NCBI GenBank assembly: GCA_964535575.1
Contig: CAZHTC010000007.1
Location: 1 to 64,000 of the forward strand
Direction: 5' to 3'
Length of the DNA: 64,000 nucleotides
Source: JAGPCK01 sp964535575
GTDB taxonomy: Bacteria; Bacteroidota; Bacteroidia; UKL13-3
Position 1 is the first letter of the stretch. Each line of letters begins with the position of its first letter. The position numbers and the translations under genes are program-made. The notes under the pieces were generated by a model. The model did no database searches, was not told the DNA's origin, and was given only the letters and a program-made list of their open reading frames with translations. Below, one piece after another: positions 16,856 to 26,339 of the stretch.

Positions 16856-18385
16856 ATGAACATAATTCGTTCACTGGTAACCAACAGGATATTACCCATG
16901 GCAGGCAGAGGAAACCGTGCTGAAAATCAGCAGTTGAGGGTTCTCCGAAAATTGCTTGCCAAGGCGCATAATACTTCGTTTGGGCGGGAGTATGATTTTA
17001 TCGGGGTGTTGAACAGCGATGAATTGGTGAAAGCTTTTCAACAAAAAGTTCCGGTTCATAATTACCTGAGCATTAAAAAGTGGTGGCAGCGCAGTTTTGA
17101 TGGAGAGCGGTCGGTGTGCTGGCCGGGCAAAATTCCATTCTTTGCATTGAGTTCCGGAACTACCGATCAGGCGAGTAAGTATATTCCCGTATCTCTTGAA
17201 ATGAAAAAAGTACTGATTCGTTCAAGCCTGAGGCAGATATGGCATATTGCCCGCTGTAAAAATGTTCCGGCCGAAACAGTGGCAAAACATTCACTGATGA
17301 TTGGCGGAAGTACCGATTTAAACTTTAATGGAATTAATTATTCGGGCGATTTAAGTGGCATTACTACAGGCAATGTTCCGTTTTGGTTTGAGCCGTTCTC
17401 CAAACCCGATATGGACATTCGCAAGAAGCGAAACTGGCAGGAAAAAATTACGGAGATTGTAAACGAAGCGCCAAACTGGGATGTGGGAATGGTGGCCGGT
17501 GTACCGGCCTGGGTGCAGATTATTTTCGAGCAGATTATTGAAAAGTATAACCTGAAAAGTATTCATGATTTGTGGCCCAACCTGCGCGTGTATATTCATG
17601 GCGGTGTTGCTATTGACCCTTACCGTAAAAGTTTAGATAACCTGTTTTCGAAAAAGGTCTATTTTTTTGAAACCTATCTGGCCTCCGAAGGCTTTATAGC
17701 CTTACAAACAAAAGATGAGGCAGACGGGATGAGGCTATTGCTGAAGAGTGGAATTTTTTATGAGTTTATTCCGTTTAACGAACGCAACTTTACCGATGAA
17801 GGTGAGTTGAAAGAAGGCCATGAAGTGATTTGGCTCAATGATGTAAAGGAGAACGAAGAATATGCCTTGCTCATTAGCACCTGTGCCGGAGCATGGCGAT
17901 ACATGATTGGAGATACCATCCGTTTTGTAAACAGAAAAAATTTTGAAATAAAAATCACCGGGAGAACCAAGCACTTTTTAAGTATGTGTGGAGAGCATTT
18001 GTCGGTTGATAATATGAACCAGGCGGTAGCCAGACTGGCCGAAGAGTTAAATGAACCTATTAATGAATTTACTGTTTGCGGAGAATCATATGCAGGATTA
18101 TTTTCTCACCACTGGTATTTAGCCTGTGATGCCCATGTGGATTCAGGTAAAGCAAAACAACGTCTGGACGAAATACTGAAAGAGTTGAATGACGACTATA
18201 CAGTAGAGCGCAGGCATGCACTCAAAGAAATAGTGGTTGATGTACTCCCTTCTTCCGTGTTTTTAGATTTTATGCGATCCAAAGGCAAAGAGGGCGGACA
18301 AAATAAATTTCCACGGGTTATAAAAAATTCGGTTTGCGAGGAGTGGAAATCGCATGTAGCGGACTATTTCGCTGCTAAAAATTAA
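16856..18385 (+). CDS. GH3-family acyl-adenylating protein
   Basis: A 509-aa member of the GH3 auxin-responsive family. Plant GH3 proteins adenylate a carboxylic acid and conjugate it to an amino acid; bacterial members are uncharacterised or poorly so. Visible: the nucleotide loop FALSSGTTDQASKYIPV at about residues 98-114, ETYLASEGFIALQ around 268, YMIGDTIRFV around 350 and the KITGRTKHFLSMCGEHL segment before the C-terminal domain. The protein lacks a signal peptide, so it acts in the cytosol. It is followed after 5 bp by a second LtaS-like gene, which suggests shared expression and perhaps a shared envelope substrate. Confidence 0.88.
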   Translation: MNIIRSLVTNRILPMAGRGNRAENQQLRVLRKLLAKAHNTSFGREYDFIGVLNSDELVKAFQQKVPVHNYLSIKKWWQRSFDGERSVCWPGKIPFFALSSGTTDQASKYIPVSLEMKKVLIRSSLRQIWHIARCKNVPAETVAKHSLMIGGSTDLNFNGINYSGDLSGITTGNVPFWFEPFSKPDMDIRKKRNWQEKITEIVNEAPNWDVGMVAGVPAWVQIIFEQIIEKYNLKSIHDLWPNLRVYIHGGVAIDPYRKSLDNLFSKKVYFFETYLASEGFIALQTKDEADGMRLLLKSGIFYEFIPFNERNFTDEGELKEGHEVIWLNDVKENEEYALLISTCAGAWRYMIGDTIRFVNRKNFEIKITGRTKHFLSMCGEHLSVDNMNQAVARLAEELNEPINEFTVCGESYAGLFSHHWYLACDAHVDSGKAKQRLDEILKELNDDYTVERRHALKEIVVDVLPSSVFLDFMRSKGKEGGQNKFPRVIKNSVCEEWKSHVADYFAAKN

Positions 18386-18390
18386 GTTGC

Positions 18391-20268
18391 ATGCTGGCAC
18401 ATATCCGGAATTTACTTAGCCGACTTGGATATGCGCTCTTGTTTTTTGCCCTCGCACGGCTGGTGTTTTTTCTTTTTAATGCAGGCACCTATGCGCGATT
18501 CGGTTTTTTTAAGGTAATAGGCACCTTTTTCTACGGGTTACTTTTTGATATCTCTGCCATTGCCTACGTAAATCTATTGTTTTTTTTACTTTGCATTCTG
18601 CCCGTTTATCAGCGCGCCCACACCTTGTATCAAAACACACTCAGGGTAATTTTTGTGGCGACCAACGGAGTTGCCCTGTTGTTGAATCTGATTGATGTGG
18701 AATACATCAAATTCTCGGGTAAACGCAGCGGGCTTGAGCTGCTGCAAACCGATAATGAGATTGGAAACCTGCTCGCGCAATACCTTGCCGATTACTGGTA
18801 TTTATTGTTGATTTTACTTGTTCTTGTTGGAGCAATGTGGCGGTTTTATCCCAGGGGGTATGCCGTAACTGCACAAAAGTATTCAGCAAGGCAATACATG
18901 CAGCATGGAGTTTTGTTTTTATTTTCTGCCGCCTGCTGGGTACTTGCTGCCAGAGGTGGTTTTTACCTTAAACCCATTCGCCCGTTTGATGCGGGCAGGT
19001 TTGTCCAGGCCGAGTTAATTCCACTCACCCTCAATACTCCGTTTCAGGTTATAAGTACTGTGGGAAATAAACCCATTCCTGTTCCGTCTTATTTCGAAAC
19101 AAATCAATCTGAAAAAATATATCCTGTATACAAAAAATATCCTTCTCAGGTTTTTGTAAAAAAAAATGTGGTGATTCTTATTCTTGAAAGTTTCGGGAAG
19201 GAATATGTAGGTTATTGCAATGGCGACTCACGGTTTACTCCCTTTCTCGATTCACTCAGCAGGTACAGCACGGTATTTACCCATGCCTATGCCAGCGGAA
19301 AAAAATCAATTGAAGCATTACCCGCTATCCTTTCGGCTCTTCCGTCATTGCTTGAAACTCCTTTTATCAATTCGCCTTACCAGTCGAATGCAATTACAGG
19401 TATTGGAAAATTGTTGAAGCAGGAAGGATACACCATGGCTTTTTATCACGGAGCCAAAAACGGAACAATGGGATTTGATGGTTTTGTCGGGGTTTCTTCT
19501 TTCGGAACCTATTACGGACTTAATGAATATCCGGGCGATTTAACAAAAGACAAAAGCGGCCCCTGGGGAGTTGATGACGGGCCTTATCTGAGCTATGTAA
19601 ACACGCAACTTACCCATACGGCTGAGCCGTTTTGTGCTGCGGTTTTTACACTTTCTTCTCATCATCCGTATGCCATTCCTGATGCGTACAAATTTTTACC
19701 GCGCGGAACCCTGGATATTCATCAAAGCATTGCATACACCGATGCCAGCCTGCGTGAATTTTTCGCTCATGCATCGCGTTTGCCCTGGTATAAGCATACC
19801 GTATTTTTTATTACTGCCGACCATTCGGCACAAAATGCTCAACCGTTTTACCAGACTATGGCCGGTAAATTTGCAGTACCTGCCCTGTTGTTCGATCCGT
19901 CAGCAACCACACACAAGCAGGTAGCGGCTACTTTTAGCCATTGTGATATAGAACCAACTCTGTTACATTATTTGGGATACAACAAGTCATTTCCGGCTTT
20001 CGGGGTATCGGCATTCAGCGATTCGGTACCGCATTTTGCTGTTCAGTATGAAAACGGATTGTATCAGTACATCAGTGAAAATACGGTGATGCATTTTGAC
20101 GGAAATAAAATCAGTGCTGTTTACAATATGCAAACGGATTCGTTGTTGCGAAACAATTTAGTGAATCAGTGGCCGGCTAATCAAAAGCTACAAGCCGAAC
20201 AACAACTGAAAGCCTATATTCAAAATTATTATCAGCGGCTCAATGCTAATACGCTGCTCAAAAAATAA
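18391..20268 (+). CDS. LtaS-like sulfatase-fold membrane protein (625 aa)
   Basis: Second LtaS-like phosphotransferase. The N-terminal about 190 residues carry five hydrophobic helices. The periplasmic domain shows NVVILILESFGKEYVG (metal ligand Glu), the nucleophile segment ASGKKSIEALPAIL (Ser or Thr position), HGAKNGTMGFDGF and ITADHSAQN. It is shorter than the homologue at 14466 and lacks that protein's C-terminal extension, so the two are not simple duplicates. It starts 5 bp after the GH3 gene. It ends 4 bp from the convergent M1 peptidase gene, with no obvious terminator between them. Confidence 0.88.
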   Translation: MLAHIRNLLSRLGYALLFFALARLVFFLFNAGTYARFGFFKVIGTFFYGLLFDISAIAYVNLLFFLLCILPVYQRAHTLYQNTLRVIFVATNGVALLLNLIDVEYIKFSGKRSGLELLQTDNEIGNLLAQYLADYWYLLLILLVLVGAMWRFYPRGYAVTAQKYSARQYMQHGVLFLFSAACWVLAARGGFYLKPIRPFDAGRFVQAELIPLTLNTPFQVISTVGNKPIPVPSYFETNQSEKIYPVYKKYPSQVFVKKNVVILILESFGKEYVGYCNGDSRFTPFLDSLSRYSTVFTHAYASGKKSIEALPAILSALPSLLETPFINSPYQSNAITGIGKLLKQEGYTMAFYHGAKNGTMGFDGFVGVSSFGTYYGLNEYPGDLTKDKSGPWGVDDGPYLSYVNTQLTHTAEPFCAAVFTLSSHHPYAIPDAYKFLPRGTLDIHQSIAYTDASLREFFAHASRLPWYKHTVFFITADHSAQNAQPFYQTMAGKFAVPALLFDPSATTHKQVAATFSHCDIEPTLLHYLGYNKSFPAFGVSAFSDSVPHFAVQYENGLYQYISENTVMHFDGNKISAVYNMQTDSLLRNNLVNQWPANQKLQAEQQLKAYIQNYYQRLNANTLLKK

Positions 20269-20272
20269 ATTT

Positions 20273-23200
20273 TCAAAAGCGAATATTTCGGGCCACGCGA
20301 AACGGATTCAACCGGTTTAATTTTATATTAAAGGAAATACGCTGTGCATAACGGCCATAATTTTTTGAGTTGTTTGCCCAATACGTTTTAATATCGTTAC
20401 TGCTGAGTGCCGGAAAATAAATCTCCAGACCTCCTTTGAATATGGAAAACAAAACACCCGCGTTGTAAATAAGCCAGTCTGAATTCGGGTTTATATTTTT
20501 CATTTGCGCATAGCTGCCAAAATCGGCATACAGCCTTATGGGCAAAACTCCCGGAAGATCGCATTTAAAATTGGCCGACAACAACCATTTATCAGACAAG
20601 GCAGCCGTTACAACTTTAAAACCACCCTCGCGCTCCAACACCTGTTGGCCAAACATTCCGCTTTGTTGCCCCCGGCCCAATGCAACATAATCCATTGTAT
20701 AATCCAGATAGGTGTTGCTCGTCATTTGCAGGTAATATCTTCCGCTGAGGTTGCCGGTTTGCCGGGCAAAATCCATCACTCCGGCAAAAAGGCGAACATC
20801 CAGATTTTTCTTAGGCATACCGATATTAAATTTAGCACGGTAGTCGGCTGTAGCTTTTATAAACCTGTCGTAATAATCTTTACCCTGTTCTACATTTACC
20901 GCCACCGAAGCCGGATTGATTTTTTTGCTTTTTTCCCAGGTAAATCCTGCTCTTACAAAACGACTGCTGAAATAGGTAAGGTCATAATACATGGATTTTC
21001 CATTTTCGTTGTGTTCTAAAATGGAAATATACTGTAGTTTTAAGGAGCGCTTAACCGATGAGCGGGGATCTGAGTTACGGAAAACAAAATGTACATAAGG
21101 GTTTTGTTTCAGGTACGATTGCTGATGCAGTTCACCGAAATCAACCGAACGAAAGCGTACCATATTGTAACCGATTTCGGTAGTTTGAATAATGCCTTTT
21201 ATGCTGTGCCAGTAACGCTGAATGCCTGCATAGCCGTTCACATCTCCTGTGGTTGGAGCATAGAGCGGAACGAGCTGGTACTCGAGTTTTTTAGATGGGA
21301 AAATGGTGTTGTAAAAGGCAGCTCCAAGCATCCATTTATTATGCACGTTCCATCCAATAGCCGGTGAAACAAACAGCTGTTTTTTATAAGGATGTTCCAG
21401 ACTACCGAACAACTGAATGCGCAGCGGGGCATAGCGTTTAAACAACCCCGTTGTTTTGATGTAATTGTTTTTGCGGTATAATTCGGGCATCTCGCGCAAG
21501 GCATCCAATTCCAGGTGCCGACCAGTTTCTCCTTTAAACGTAAGGGTTTTTGTTCCTTTAAACCCTTCAAACCATTGTGTGTTGCTTACTACGCTGTCGG
21601 TAACAGCCGAAATGGAAAAAGGAGTAGCCAGGTTGCCCTTGTTTTTAATTTTCAGTTCCGTGGTGCCGTTGGCCGATGTGGCGTGTTGCATTCGGTAGTC
21701 TACTTTTCCTGTTCCGCCAATCAAGTCTTTAAAAAACCAATCCAATTTTTTGCTGCTTACCCGTTCAAACACCTGCTGAATATCGCCAGGCAGCGGATGT
21801 TTAAATTGCCATTCGCGGTAATAGGTGTGCATGCACGAATCGAACAACTCTTTTCCAAGATAGCCACGCAGGTAACGGAAAGCAAGCGGAGTTTTTGAAT
21901 ACACCACCGCTGCATAGTTGGTGCTGGTATAGGAGTATGCCGGAAGTTCAATAGGCTGATCTTCTCCCTTGCGTGCCGAAAAAAGATACAGTGCTTCCGA
22001 TTCGTAATTGCGCTCAAAAGAACTTAAGTCGAACATGCGCTGCAGGGATGGAGGCACATCCAGTTTTTTTCCTGCGTAATAATCTTTTTCATAAAACGAA
22101 TTAATGCCTTCGTCCATCCACGGGTGTAAACGTTCCTGACTTCCCAATATGCCATAAAACCAGTTATGCCCTACTTCATGCAGCACTACCTGTTCATTAA
22201 GTCCGGAGCAAATGGTAATTGTTGGATATTCCATGCCTCCGCCTGCCACCAGCGGGCCATCAACCGCGCTGCAAATACTGTAGGGGTATTCGCCCACCCG
22301 ATTGCTATAGAAAGCTACCGATTTGTTTACAAATTCTACCCCCTGAACTGGTTTTGATTTTACCGAATATGCCCAGGTGGTAACAACTTTCCCCGAGGCC
22401 AGTTTTACCTCGCTTTTTGCTACGTTAAATCGCTTATCGGCAAACCAGGCAAAGTCGTGAACATTCGTTTGCTTAAAGGTGATGGTTTTCCATTCTGCCG
22501 AAGAGGGAGGGAAGGCTTTTAACAGAAGTCTGGGATTAATTACTTTCGTTTTTTCGTCTATAACCTCCTCCCTGTTTACGGTAATTCGAGAGGTCTTTAA
22601 CGCAGCCAGACTATCCAGCCATTTTTTTTCGCTTTCTTCCTGCAATTCTCCTGTAGCAGCCACCACATAGTTGGCCGGGAGCGTAAGTTTTACTTCATAG
22701 CTGCCAAACTCTGAATAAAATTCCCCCTGATCCAGATAAGGCATATAATTCCATCCGTTCACATCAAACACAGCCGGTTTGGGATACCATTGCGTGGCTG
22801 CATAAAATTGCCCTTCGTGGCCCATGCGCGAAAACACTTTGGGAAATTTGGTTCTGAACGGAGTGGTGATCTCCATTTTTGCACCGGGAGAAAGAGGTTT
22901 ATTCAGGTAAATCTTACACACATCTCCCGTATCTTTCAGCAATTCCCATTTTACGGTTTCTCCGTCAATTTTAAAGTCGAGTGAGTCAATCATTCCATGG
23001 TCCTGTGATTCGGCAAAATAAAAATTGGTTTGTCCGTTTTCTAACTGTTGCTTGGCAAAGGGTTCACTGTGTTTTTTATAAGCATTTGGCCATAAATGAA
23101 AGTAAATGTACGTAAGTGTTTGCGGAGAATTGTTGGTATAACTGATGCGCTCAAAAGCCTTGAGGTAATGGCCGCCATCCATCAGTTTGGCTTCTATTAA

Positions 23201-23299
23201 ATAGGCTACTTCCTGTTGCCAGCCGACCTGTTTGTTCTGCTGGCCAAATGCCAGCCTGTTGGCCATACTTAGAATGCTTAATAAAATGATTTTTTTCAT
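20273..23299 (-). CDS. M1-family metallopeptidase, exported (1008 aa)
   Basis: A gluzincin peptidase with signal peptide (cleavage near AFGQ at about residue 20). The zinc site is VVLHEVGHNW with the third ligand Glu 18 residues later in DEGINSFYE. The exopeptidase motif is GGGMEYPTI, a variant of the GAMEN loop of aminopeptidases. After the peptidase domain (to about residue 560) comes about 400 residues rich in beta-strands that look like an outer-membrane barrel or a beta-sandwich with surface repeats, ending RVARNIRF. Outer-membrane localisation is inferred from this tail. Substrate is unknown. Confidence 0.9.
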   Translation of the reverse strand: MKKIILLSILSMANRLAFGQQNKQVGWQQEVAYLIEAKLMDGGHYLKAFERISYTNNSPQTLTYIYFHLWPNAYKKHSEPFAKQQLENGQTNFYFAESQDHGMIDSLDFKIDGETVKWELLKDTGDVCKIYLNKPLSPGAKMEITTPFRTKFPKVFSRMGHEGQFYAATQWYPKPAVFDVNGWNYMPYLDQGEFYSEFGSYEVKLTLPANYVVAATGELQEESEKKWLDSLAALKTSRITVNREEVIDEKTKVINPRLLLKAFPPSSAEWKTITFKQTNVHDFAWFADKRFNVAKSEVKLASGKVVTTWAYSVKSKPVQGVEFVNKSVAFYSNRVGEYPYSICSAVDGPLVAGGGMEYPTITICSGLNEQVVLHEVGHNWFYGILGSQERLHPWMDEGINSFYEKDYYAGKKLDVPPSLQRMFDLSSFERNYESEALYLFSARKGEDQPIELPAYSYTSTNYAAVVYSKTPLAFRYLRGYLGKELFDSCMHTYYREWQFKHPLPGDIQQVFERVSSKKLDWFFKDLIGGTGKVDYRMQHATSANGTTELKIKNKGNLATPFSISAVTDSVVSNTQWFEGFKGTKTLTFKGETGRHLELDALREMPELYRKNNYIKTTGLFKRYAPLRIQLFGSLEHPYKKQLFVSPAIGWNVHNKWMLGAAFYNTIFPSKKLEYQLVPLYAPTTGDVNGYAGIQRYWHSIKGIIQTTEIGYNMVRFRSVDFGELHQQSYLKQNPYVHFVFRNSDPRSSVKRSLKLQYISILEHNENGKSMYYDLTYFSSRFVRAGFTWEKSKKINPASVAVNVEQGKDYYDRFIKATADYRAKFNIGMPKKNLDVRLFAGVMDFARQTGNLSGRYYLQMTSNTYLDYTMDYVALGRGQQSGMFGQQVLEREGGFKVVTAALSDKWLLSANFKCDLPGVLPIRLYADFGSYAQMKNINPNSDWLIYNAGVLFSIFKGGLEIYFPALSSNDIKTYWANNSKNYGRYAQRISFNIKLNRLNPFRVARNIRF

Positions 23300-23385
23300 T
23301 TAATCAATAACGTTTGTACACAGATGTTTAAAGAAACGAGACCAAATTATGACGCTAATAACGGGAAAAAGTGTGGTTGTTCCAT

Positions 23386-23393
23386 TACTTTTG
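23386..23393 (+). promoter_or_regulatory. TACTTTTG -7 promoter element
   Basis: A match to TAnnTTTG 29 bp before the ATG at 23423, in the divergent spacer between the M1 peptidase and TPR genes. No -33 TTTG is seen at the usual distance. Confidence 0.45.
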
Positions 23394-23422
23394 TTTCGAA
23401 CACAATTAAAATGGTGTAGCCT

Positions 23423-24820
23423 ATGGATGCAGACGACTTTCACGATGAGGACATCAACTCATCGGTGGCGAAGTATGAGGAGATGGTGAAAAATAAGGAC
23501 TGGCAGTTTTTTGATCCCGAAGAACTGGAAAACATCATCGAATATTATATAGCTGACGATAAACTGAAAAAGGCTCTTTCGGTAGTTGAATTTGCCTCGC
23601 AACAACACCCCTACTCGGTGATGTTCATAGTAAAAAAGGCTCAGATAGAAATTATTGTAGGGCATTTTGATGAGGCACTCGAAATTATTGAGCATGCCGA
23701 ATCTTTAGAACCTGCCAATGAAGAGGTAGCAGTGATGAAGGGAGAAATTTACCTGCATCTTGAAGATAACAAGGAGGCATATGCCTGTTTTGATAAAGCC
23801 ATTGAACGCACCGCTGAACCCAATGAACTTATTCTAAGTATTGCCTTTATTTTGCAAAGCAACGATTTGTTTGAAGTGGCTATTTTGTACCTGAGCCGCA
23901 TTTTGCAAAACGACCCCAACAACCAGGAAGCATTGTATGAAACGGCTTACTGTTACGATATGATGGATGAGCTGCTGAAAAGTATTGACTTCTATCAGAA
24001 ATTAATTGATGTGAATCCGTATTCGTCATCGGCCTGGTTTAATCTGGGAGCGGTGTATAATAAACTCGGGTTGTTTGATCAGGCACTCGAGGCATTTGAT
24101 TATGCTATTGTGATTCACGATAGCTTTTCATCCGCACATTTCAACAAGGCCAATACGCTGGTTGAGCTCGACCGGTACAAAGAGGCCATTGAAGAGTATG
24201 ATAAAACACTGGAGCTTGAAGGCCCCGACCCAATAACGTATTGCAATATTGCCGGTTGTTATGAAAAGTTGCTGCAGTTTAACAAGGCACGAGAGTTTTA
24301 TAAAAAATCAGTGAAACTTAATCCGGCTTTTGCCGAAGGATGGTTTGGCATAGGCATTACCTATGACGAGGAAGGACGTTATGCCGAAGCACTGAATTAT
24401 GTGAAACGCGCCTGCGAGCTGGAACCGGATAATACCGAATACCTGTTGGCATTAGCCGATGCCGAATATAAAAGCGGAAATGACGGGGAGGCGGAGAAAG
24501 CATATGCGCGGTTAATTGAACTCGACCCCACACTGGAAGATGCATGGCTCGACTGGTCGTTTGTATGTTATGAGCGTGACGACCTGGAAGGCGCTGCCGA
24601 TTTGCTGAAAGAGGCCATTAAAACCAATCCCGATATTCCTGCTTTGTACTACCGTATCGTAAACTACCTGTACGAAGACGGAAAAATAAGTGAGGCAAAA
24701 TATTACTTGGAAATTGCCCTTACCCTTAATTTTGACGAGCATTTTTTACTGTTTGAGTTTGGTCCTTATCTTAAAAGGGCCGGAGAAATAATTGATTTAA
24801 TTGAATTGTATCGTAAATAA
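23423..24820 (+). CDS. Tetratricopeptide-repeat protein (465 aa)
   Basis: A soluble acidic protein made almost wholly of TPR units (about eleven 34-residue helix pairs; examples are AWFNLGAVYNKLGLFDQALEAFDYAI and AEGWFGIGITYDEEGRYAEALNYVKRA, quoted only as a pattern). No signal peptide is present, so it is cytosolic. TPR proteins are scaffolds; no partner is evident. It lies 3 bp before the phosphosulfolactate synthase gene and is probably cotranscribed; I recall this pairing recurring in Bacteroidota. Confidence 0.88.
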   Translation: MDADDFHDEDINSSVAKYEEMVKNKDWQFFDPEELENIIEYYIADDKLKKALSVVEFASQQHPYSVMFIVKKAQIEIIVGHFDEALEIIEHAESLEPANEEVAVMKGEIYLHLEDNKEAYACFDKAIERTAEPNELILSIAFILQSNDLFEVAILYLSRILQNDPNNQEALYETAYCYDMMDELLKSIDFYQKLIDVNPYSSSAWFNLGAVYNKLGLFDQALEAFDYAIVIHDSFSSAHFNKANTLVELDRYKEAIEEYDKTLELEGPDPITYCNIAGCYEKLLQFNKAREFYKKSVKLNPAFAEGWFGIGITYDEEGRYAEALNYVKRACELEPDNTEYLLALADAEYKSGNDGEAEKAYARLIELDPTLEDAWLDWSFVCYERDDLEGAADLLKEAIKTNPDIPALYYRIVNYLYEDGKISEAKYYLEIALTLNFDEHFLLFEFGPYLKRAGEIIDLIELYRK

Positions 24821-24823
24821 TCC

Positions 24824-25603
24824 ATGAATTTTGCATTAAAACAATTGCCGCAACGTACGCAGAAACCTCGTAATGCGGGCATCACCATGATGATGGACAA
24901 AGGCCTCAGCGTTCGTGAAGTTGAAGATTTACTTTCTACTTCATCCGGTCATATCGATCTGGTAAAATTAGGTTTCGGCACTTCATATGTAACAGCCAAC
25001 CTCGATAAAAAAATTGCTGCTTATCAGTCGGCCGGATTACCCGTGTACTTTGGCGGAACACTGTTTGAGGCATTCATTGTAAGAAATCAGCTGGACGATT
25101 ATATCAAAACACTGCATAAATACAAGTTGCGTCATTGCGAGGTATCGGATGGTTCCATTACCCTTAACCACGATAAAAAGTGCGAATACATTAAACGGCT
25201 TACACAAGATTTCACCGTATTATCGGAAGTAGGCTCGAAAGATGCCGAAAAAATTATTCCGCCTTACAAGTGGATTGAGCTGATGCAAAAGGAAATTGAT
25301 GCAGGCGTGTGGAAGGTAATTGCCGAAGCAAGGGAAGCCGGTAATGTAGGTATTTTCAGAGGGAGCGGTGAGGTGCGAGAGGGGTTGGTGCAGGAAATTC
25401 TCACCAAAATTCCTGAAGAGACGATTATATGGGAAGCTCCGCAAAAAGCCCAGCAGGTATATTTTATTAAACTTATTGGTCCCAATGTGAATCTCGGAAA
25501 TATTGCACCCAACGAAATGATTCCGCTCGAAACGCTTCGGTTAGGATTGCGCGGGGATACCTTTTCGTTTTTTCTGGATAAGGACCAGGCCCAGATGGAT
25601 TAA
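24824..25603 (+). CDS. comA: Phosphosulfolactate synthase (ComA family)
   Basis: A 259-aa TIM-barrel enzyme of the ComA family, which adds sulfite to phosphoenolpyruvate to form phosphosulfolactate. Family signatures: LVKLGFGTSYV, VYFGGTLFEAF, CEVSDGSITL, EVGSKDAEK, EAREAGNVGIFR and LGLRGDTFSFF. In methanogens this begins coenzyme M synthesis. In Bacteroidota I infer a route to sulfopyruvate and cysteate for sulfonolipids (capnine type), a known lipid class of the phylum, but the later enzymes are not in this window. It follows the TPR gene by 3 bp. Family call is strong; pathway is inference. Confidence 0.9.
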   Translation: MNFALKQLPQRTQKPRNAGITMMMDKGLSVREVEDLLSTSSGHIDLVKLGFGTSYVTANLDKKIAAYQSAGLPVYFGGTLFEAFIVRNQLDDYIKTLHKYKLRHCEVSDGSITLNHDKKCEYIKRLTQDFTVLSEVGSKDAEKIIPPYKWIELMQKEIDAGVWKVIAEAREAGNVGIFRGSGEVREGLVQEILTKIPEETIIWEAPQKAQQVYFIKLIGPNVNLGNIAPNEMIPLETLRLGLRGDTFSFFLDKDQAQMD

Positions 25604-25657
25604 AAAAAAACGTGCACATGAAGTATGTAATTTTAAACGCTAATAAAAAATTGGATT

Positions 25658-26107
25658 ATGAGTCTTGCCGAAACCATCAATAAAGAAATTATAACCGCCA
25701 TGAAAGCGCGTGATGAAGCAAGTCTTCGTGGTTTACGTGCCATTAAATCGGCCATATTGCTGGCACAAACCGACAAGGGTGCTGCCGATGCGCTCACCGA
25801 AGATGCGGAACTCAAAATTTTGCAGAAATTAGCCAAACAGCGAAAAGACAGTCTGGAAATTTACGAGCAGCAAAAACGCGAAGACCTTGCCCTAAAAGAA
25901 CGTGAAGAAATTGCCGTGATAGAGCGCTTTCTGCCTAAGCAAATGAGCGAGGAAGAGATTACAACTGTGCTCAAACAAATTATTGCCCAAACAGGTGCCA
26001 CCACTGCGGCTGAAACCGGAAAGGTGATGCCTGTGGCCATGAAGGAACTGGCCGGCAAAGCCGATGGAAAAACCATTTCGGCCATTCTTAAAAGTTTGTT
26101 GGGGTAA
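25658..26107 (+). CDS. GatB/YqeY-domain protein
   Basis: A 149-aa YqeY-type protein, related to the C-terminal helical tail of GatB. The family pattern is clear: KARDEASLRGLRAIKSAI near the start, KQRKDSLEIYEQQKREDLA in the middle, IAVIERFLPKQMSEEE and GKVMPVAMKELAGKADGKTIS at the end. The biological role of free YqeY proteins is not settled; a link to tRNA amidation is only by homology. It lies 54 bp downstream of comA. Confidence 0.93.
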   Translation: MSLAETINKEIITAMKARDEASLRGLRAIKSAILLAQTDKGAADALTEDAELKILQKLAKQRKDSLEIYEQQKREDLALKEREEIAVIERFLPKQMSEEEITTVLKQIIAQTGATTAAETGKVMPVAMKELAGKADGKTISAILKSLLG

Positions 26108-26281
26108 TAGGTTTAATCAAATGGATGCCGGGGCTAAAAACCACTTTCCCCTTTTGGTCACCTTCAGTTCCCTGTTTTTTTGTAATGCGGCATTCGGTTG
26201 CTGTGGCTAAATGATCGTTGCAACTCATGCAATCAGCTACTTATGGTCCAAATATCCTTAGCGGAAGGGGCTAAAAGTACA

Positions 26282-26313
26282 TTTGTTCAGATAGGTTCCA
26301 ACCCTTAACTTCG
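26282..26313 (+). promoter_or_regulatory. Promoter TTTG-N20-TAACTTCG for the acyl-CoA dehydrogenase
   Basis: TTTG at 26282-26285 and TAACTTCG at 26306-26313 (one mismatch to TAnnTTTG, then C-A) are 20 bp apart, the right spacing for the Bacteroidota sigma-A promoter. The predicted transcript start is about 20 bp before the ATG at 26340. The rest of the 232-bp spacer shows no feature beyond two copies of GGGGCTAAAA. Confidence 0.6.
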
Positions 26314-26339
26314 CAACCTCATAAACCGTATAACCAAAT

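Noticed and set aside
26121..26210. A 29-codon hydrophobic ORF in the spacer before the acyl-CoA dehydrogenase
   Set aside because: No promoter box, no conserved pattern and strong T-rich bias; likely chance.
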